Assembly: GCF_011075055.1 (NCBI RefSeq) | Contig: NC_058137.1 | Span: 4,330,771 to 4,394,770, forward strand | Length of the DNA: 64,000 bases | DNA from: Mangifera indica | Lineage: Eukaryota > Streptophyta > Magnoliopsida > Sapindales > Anacardiaceae | Direction: 5' to 3' | Shown: piece by piece, positions 58,674-64,000 of the stretch | Layout of the letters: the number at the start of each line of letters is the position of its first letter | How positions within the stretch are numbered: position 1 is the first letter of the stretch | Notes under the pieces: model-generated | The model's database searches: none | Told to the model about the DNA's origin: nothing | Seen by the model: the letters and a program-made list of their open reading frames with translations, nothing else | Translations under genes and position numbers: made by a program

Positions 58674-60595
58674 AAAAAATAAATAAATTAACCTGTTTCG
58701 TATCAATAATTTGTCTTGTAAAATCTTCAAATTGCCCCTATATGTGTATTGTTCATTGCTATAACTAACAAAAGCTAAAATTTTACGAAGGTTAAATGTT
58801 AATTAACCCCCACCTCTGTGTGTTTCCAATATAACTAATGCATTTAGTTGATATAAATCACATGTATTTGGGGAAAAAAAAAAAAACCATGAAGATCTTT
58901 TATTTCTCGCCCAAATTTTCTATTATTCGATTCAAACTCTTTTAAATTAAAAAAAATCAATTCAATTTAAATGCCAAATAAATTTGAAATTGAAAGCTTT
59001 TAAACTCATATTCATAATATCTTTGTTAATAACGTCAAAACATGTAATATAAATAATAAAAAGATGAACATCTACAATATGTTAATCTTTTTCCAATTTT
59101 ATGTGTAAAACTCCCTACAAATTATTAATATCTATAATGTCGTGAACAATACATGTGACAATAACTAATATGTTTGAAGTGCGGAAATTTTAAAATAGGT
59201 CAAAGTGAGGTAACAATTAATTTATATGTAAGGGATAATTTCATCTATTTATATTAGTTATAAAGGGACAACTCTAAGGTTGAGAATTATTTTTGTATAA
59301 CACCTTGGAAAAATGTTATTTTAACTAATTACTCCAATTTATAAATAATAATAATATTTATATTTAAAATTCAATTTATCTTTTTGAGTCCCATCTTAAC
59401 ATATGTTTAATAATATAGCACTAACTTTTTTAATTAAAACTAAAGAAATTATGAAACGAATTTGTAATATTTTGAACTCTTATAGTAATTTTCAAGATTG
59501 TATCTAAAATTGTTTATTTATCCTTTTCTATAAAAAAATAAAACACAATATTTAAATTTTAGATTGCACAGGTTACTTATTAAGCTCTTAGAGAATATTA
59601 TACTATTAAGGCTAATGTCTAATCATTCTTAACTCAACTAATCGAAATATAAAAAAATATAGCCTGAAATATTATTATAATAAAAGAAGCTAATCAAGGG
59701 TAGTATAGTAAAACCCTAAAATTTTAATATTCAAATATTACCGATTAATTATCTTAACCTACAAAAATATTGGGCATATTGTCCCCAGGTGAAATTTGCA
59801 CCAATATAAAAAGACTAAACCGTTAGTAAAATTAATGTAAAAATATGAATTGACATAAGAAATTTAAAATACAATTGATTTTTAATATAATTCGATTAGG
59901 ACAAAAACCTTACGTCCACGACAATAATATTTTCTTAGTGATAAAAAAATAATATTATAATATTTAAGTATTGATAAAAAATTGAATATCATAATTTTGA
60001 TTAGATGGATAATATTATGATTTTAATATAATACAAGAATAATTATATGTTAATTATAATTGTTAAAATGGTAAGAAATAATTTTAAGAAAACAGTAAAA
60101 AGATTGTAAAAGTTACTACTCATATTTTCCTACTACAATTTTTATATAAGATTGTGCGCTCTCTGAATCTCATCTCATTGCTCGGATTGGCATGACATAG
60201 TTTGCTCGTCTCGGCAAAGACTGAGAAAGGGTTTAACAATATTACACTTACCTAAAAAATAAGTGAACTGAAAAGAGCAGGGGATCAATGGGCATGCCGT
60301 GGCGGAGGTAAGAAGGGTACTGGAACTTCAGAAAAACGTTTGGTTTGGAGTAGGGAGGAAGGGTGAACTAAAACCAACGAGGGAGAGTCGTAAGAGCGAA
60401 GGCAGGCAGAAGGAGGGCCACTGTCCCCACCTGCTTCTTAGCTAATCTTTTGACAAACATCGCCACCATCTTTCCACTGCTATCCCCCTTCAAAGCGAGG
60501 AGAATCTTTTCTTTCTTTTTTTTTTTTCTTTCTTTTTCCATTGTTTTTATTTTACATATCCAATGTACACTCTTTGATTTCATGATATTAACACT
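58674..60595. other. Intergenic DNA; weak frame at 60368-60583
   Basis: Mostly AT-rich. 60150-60490 is more GC-rich and contains a minus-strand 71-codon frame whose second half (GKMVAMFVKRLAKKQVGTVA) looks protein-like. The first half is a Lys-rich reading of a (CTTT)n tract, and I do not recognise it. Could be an exon relic. Confidence 0.35.
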
Positions 60596-60599
60596 TTAG

Positions 60600-60815
60600 G
60601 AATAATGCTACCAATTAAAATAATATTTGAAAATTTTCATCTTAAATAATATATAAAATTATGTATACATAATTTAAATATATAAAATATATATACAAAT
60701 GATATGTTATTATGTGATTAAGTAATTTTAAATTAAAAATAAAATAACATTCAATCATATAATAATATATCCTCTATATACTTATTTTATATATTTAAAA
60801 TATTATTACTTTTTA
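60600..60815. mobile_element. Copy of the palindromic AT-rich MITE family
   Basis: Begins GGAATAATGCTACC and carries AAAATTATGTATACATAATT, TTATGTGATTAAGTAATTTT and AAATTAAAAATAAAATAACATTCAAT-like core, ending TTAAAATATTATTAC. Arms are diverged. Confidence 0.5.
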
Positions 60816-62190
60816 AAGGTAAAATAACTAATTTTTATATAAAATGATAAATTTTTATTTGTTAAATTTGAAAATACTAATTTCTAACGCACCCCCGTTA
60901 GAGAATTTATTCGCTTTTTTGTCGGTTTTGTTCAATTATATTTAAAAGGAATTTAATATATGATTAAGTCAAGTTATGCTTTAAATATTCTAATCACTTG
61001 TTAATGGATTTTTCATTCTTTTTCTTTCTTTACGGGCGTGAGGGGGGGGACCATCTACTTCAAACATTTTGAAATGCTAAAACCAAAAATTCAACGGTGA
61101 GGATGATTGGATGAAAAACAACTGATGGCTCTATGATCTGATGGGTGGGGTCATCCAACGGTGTTTGTTGAAAGAGTGCATCAGTATCAGTGGAGTGCTC
61201 GGCTGTAACACTGATTTATTTAATTAGTTTAAATAATGACTAAAGATAGCAACTTCTACCTAATGACAACAAAAGTATTTGATAAAGGGGAAAATGAAAT
61301 TATTAATCAAATCAAAACTCTAATATCGTGTTGTCGTTAGATCACCCGACTGTTTCTTTAACATTCTCTACATAAATACCCATAATATCTCAACTTAATT
61401 CTCACTTTTAAATTTTCAGTATGTAAAATTTTTTAATCTTGGGGAGTAGCTTGAATAGTAAGTAAAAGGATGAATTTCCAAAATGGAGAACTGAAAAAAA
61501 AACTTTTATTTCTAAAATAAATAAATTTTAAAAAATTAAAACAACTTCAATTTTGGCTTTGTTTTTAATAAAAAGTCCATATAGAAATTTTGGGTTGAGT
61601 GAGTTGTAATTTTCTTTTTCTTTTGATCCAAACTTCTCAAAGAGATGACATTTGATGATAAGATCCAATCAAAAAACAATTCTTCTAGTATTATAAAAAA
61701 GGGTGACATAACAAAAAGAATAAATTTTTTTGTCAAAGACGGCTAGCTAGCGAGGGCTACTCTAGATCCGACTAAAGCTATTAGAAGAAAAGTGAGATGG
61801 GTAATTTAACTTAAGGGTATAAAAGTATTTTTATATTATTGTTAAAACTTTAAAAGTATTTTTTTTATTCTAAAATTTAACCCAACTCACTAATAAAACT
61901 TGAGAATTTACTATTAAAATTTGATGAAAAGTAAAATAATATATTTATATATTTTTTTCAAAATTCGAGGGTAGAATCTTTTATTTAAACAAAAAAAGAA
62001 AAGGTGAAAAATTATCATTCTCCCTTTTTATAATCACAATTGGGCCCATCAATTATTTAGTGGCTGTTTCCGCAATGAAGGTCTGTATTTAAACAGGATA
62101 TTATTAAATACAGAAACACATGAGCTGGGATAATGTTGCACAGGGGACTTTTTGTAACACGTCACAACAAAATTAATAAAATTATATAGG
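60816..62190. other. Intergenic DNA without a recognised gene
   Basis: 61020-61220 is less AT-rich with two CAACGGTG motifs. The 66-codon minus frame at 61536-61736 has no domain. Confidence 0.4.
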
Positions 62191-63164
62191 GAGAAGGACT
62201 ATTTCCCACCTAACTTTTGATGTATTTTCAAAATGTCACCCACGATGGATGAAAATCTATTTTTCTCACCTATGAGTAAACTGCTGTCTAATTTTTCAGT
62301 TAGGAATAGGGGCAAAATCGTTATTTGCTATTTAAAACCTTAAAACTTTAAAATTTTACCGTTTCCCCCCTCCAGGTTTTAAAAACTAATAACTAACCTA
62401 TCCTCAAAGTTTGAAAAGTTTAGATTTCACCCTTGGCGTTTGCTTTCTTCTCCGGCCACCACAGACGGCTGACGCATTCGATCGATCTCTCATCTCCGAC
62501 TACAAAGGACGACGAAAGATGACCCTTCGTCACCTAGATCTGGACGACGCTTTGTCGTCCAGATCTGGAAGAACAAACGAAAGACGACGCTTCATCGTCA
62601 CGTCGTCCAGACGTGACGAGCAACGAAGAGAGAAGAAGAGAGACCTTCGTCGAGTGATCTCCCAGATCTGGACAACGAGTAAAGTTTGAAACCGATCTCC
62701 CAGATCTGGACGACGAGGAGATGAAGATCTCTTCATCGTACCACCGCCGTCGCACCAGGAGAAGGAGGAGGCTGGTGACGATGCCGGAGAAGACGTCGGG
62801 ACATGAAGTTGGAGAATGGGGGTGAAATGCTAGTTTTGAAAGTTATAGGGGGCGGCTGTATTTTGAAAAATATAGAAACCCTAGGTTTGAGAGTGAAAAT
62901 GTTAGTTTTTAAAGTTTAAAAACTTTGGGTAAAGTGAAAATGTTAGTTTCTAAAACCTAAGGGGGGTGAATGGTAAAATCCTCACATCAATTTTGAGAGA
63001 TTAAATTGAAGGGTATTTTTGTCATTTCATCTAACAATTTTACCCTTATGCAAACAAATATCATCCATTTTAACAGCTCATGGGTGAAAAAAGTGAATTT
63101 TCATCACCTATGGATGATATTTTGAAAATGCATCAAAAGTTAGGTGAGAAATAGTCCTACTCTC
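62191..63164. mobile_element. Long-TIR element with GC-rich, repeat-bearing core (best copy)
   Basis: The left end is GAGAAGGACTATTTCCCACC. The right end, reverse-complemented, is GAGAGTAGGACTATTTCTCACC. Both run on through TAACTTTTGATGTATTTTCA (one mismatch) and GGGCAAAATCGTTA/GGGTAAAATTGTTA, so the inverted repeats exceed 130 bases. The core (62410-62820) is far richer in G+C than anything nearby. It contains at least four AGATCTGGACGACG-type units and two perfect hairpins. Open frames on both strands over the core (62411-62689 plus, 62530-62755 minus) are repeat-driven and have no domain. TIR length and a GC-rich core fit a Mutator-like (Pack-MULE-style) non-autonomous element; no target duplication was resolved. 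Confidence 0.78.
62536..62566. repeat. Perfect 13-bp-arm hairpin in the long-TIR element core
   Basis: Left arm AGATCTGGACGAC (62536-62548), loop GCTTT, right arm GTCGTCCAGATCT (62554-62566). A second hairpin follows near 62597-62620: CGTCACGTC, loop GTCCA, GACGTGACG. Related AGATCTGGAC units occur again near 62664 and 62702. Confidence 0.85.
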
Positions 63165-63169
63165 AATTT

Positions 63170-63175
<6 letters not shown>

Positions 63176-63223
<48 letters not shown>

Positions 63224-63360
63224 AAGTATATAAAATTTATATACAAATATAAATATTATTTTTTAAATTAAAAATTATTTAATTATATAATAATATATTA
63301 TTTATATATTTATTTTATGAAATCAATATAAATATATATATATATATATAGATAAAATAA
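63176..63360. repeat. (TA)n microsatellite followed by palindromic MITE core
   Basis: 63176-63221 is an uninterrupted alternating A/T run. 63225-63330 carries the MITE family core (TTAAATTAAAAATTATTTAA, TTATATAATAATATATTA), and a shorter (AT)n run lies at about 63332-63350. Confidence 0.7.
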
Positions 63361-64000
63361 ATAAATATAAAAGACTGAATGATCTCATTTACCCAGTAAA
63401 AAAGTACAACTGGTTTGCATACTTTTCCAAGTCATCAGAGCAGGCCCCCAGAAGCCTCTGGGTCTTCATCAACTCCTCTAATTACATGTAATTCTTCATT
63501 TAGAATTGTCAATCACCCACAAACTAATTCATGTTCATTATGGCAATACCATTTCTAAGACCATTGACTTGGAAAATTAAATGAAATTATTTGACCAAGT
63601 CCAAGACCATTTTGGCCCTTGGAAACTGGAAATTTAGTCCTTATAAACTTAGTATCATTAAACAGATTCAGGGTCACTTTTTGTCCTATGTTTAAGGGAC
63701 TAATGATTTCAGAATCATAATACAGGACAAAATTATAATATATTTGTTATTGGGTTCAATCTTATACTATTTGGTGCCACTAACATATTTAGATGTCTCT
63801 TTTGGGTACCAAGATAAAGATCTTGCAATTTATTATTTATAAATTAATTTTAACGAAGCGGAATCTTATTTGAATCTCAGTCATTTTCTTTGTCATCCCC
63901 GTTCCCGTCTAACTTATAGAATTAATCGAAACAAACAAAAAGGTAAATACAAATACATATAATTTAATTTGACTTGTCATCAACTTAACCTGGTTAAGTG
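63361..64000. other. Intergenic DNA to the window end, no gene recognised
   Basis: Less AT-rich than the rest but without an open frame or family motif. It could be the edge of a gene beyond the window. Confidence 0.4.

Noticed and set aside
60368..60583. 71-codon minus frame with a Lys-rich start
   Set aside because: Half of it translates a (CTTT)n tract; no recognisable family, so not called as a gene.
62411..62755. Overlapping 92- and 73-codon open frames on opposite strands
   Set aside because: They lie over the GC-rich repeat core of a long-TIR element; the Arg/Asp/Ser pattern comes from the repeated GATCTGGACGACG unit, with no domain.
1..64000. CRISPR arrays, operons, prophage or bacterial defence systems
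   Set aside because: The sequence is plant nuclear DNA; direct repeats found are transposon- or minisatellite-derived, with no regular spacers.
1..64000. tRNA or rRNA genes
   Set aside because: I found no cloverleaf with conserved A and B boxes or rRNA core by reading; a tRNAscan-SE run would settle it.

Overview
The window looks like nuclear DNA from a eudicot plant. It is strongly AT-rich, has spliced genes with GT-AG introns, carries plant-specific families (AP2/ERF, DUF247, DUF4378, DUF662) and is full of degenerate Ty1/copia remnants and short non-autonomous DNA transposons. I cannot name the species. I see no operons, CRISPR arrays, rRNA or tRNA genes.

Five protein-coding genes are well supported. 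(1) 2931-3563 (+) is an intron-less AP2/ERF factor of DREB group III, ERF024-027 type. (2) 19864-21207 (-) is an intron-less DUF247 protein with a C-terminal membrane segment. (3) 24849-25454 (+) is a DREB1/CBF-like AP2/ERF factor. (4) 31327-33937 (-) is a three-exon DUF4378 (TRM-like) gene. (5) 51689-53151 (-) is a four-exon DUF662 / RAB6-interacting-golgin-like coiled-coil gene. A sixth, 11803-12219 (-), is a plausible but unrecognised 138-residue protein. An unidentified broken gene lies at about 54.6-55.05 kb.

Layout. 0-2.4 kb: 3' half of a decayed copia element, + strand. 2.4-3.9 kb: first DREB gene. 4-11.7 kb: a decayed minus-strand copia element (5.9-7.25 kb) and MITEs. 11.8-13.6 kb: the 138-aa gene and a long-TIR element. 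13.6-19.8 kb: minisatellites and an array of broken DUF247 3' ends. 19.9-22.3 kb: the intact DUF247 gene and a young Tourist-like MITE. 24.6-25.5 kb: CBF-like gene. 26.4-27.8 kb: another minus-strand copia remnant. 31.3-34.3 kb: DUF4378 gene. 34.3-51.6 kb: almost entirely transposon-derived AT-rich DNA, including a nested hAT-like insertion and a copia gag-protease remnant. 51.7-53.3 kb: DUF662 gene. 53.4-64 kb: MITEs, a pseudogene and two long-TIR elements with GC-richer cores.

Two gene pairings resemble Arabidopsis neighbourhoods as I recall them: CBF/DREB1 beside ERF024-027-type genes, and DUF662 beside a DUF4378/TRM gene. If confirmed, these are ancestral linkages stretched here by transposon insertion. 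The two DREB genes are candidate abiotic-stress regulators and the DUF662 gene a candidate Golgi tether component; the genes otherwise show no sign of acting in one pathway. I found no convincing new biological system. The most unusual structures are the DUF247 3'-end array and the long-TIR elements with GC-richer, repeat-bearing cores.
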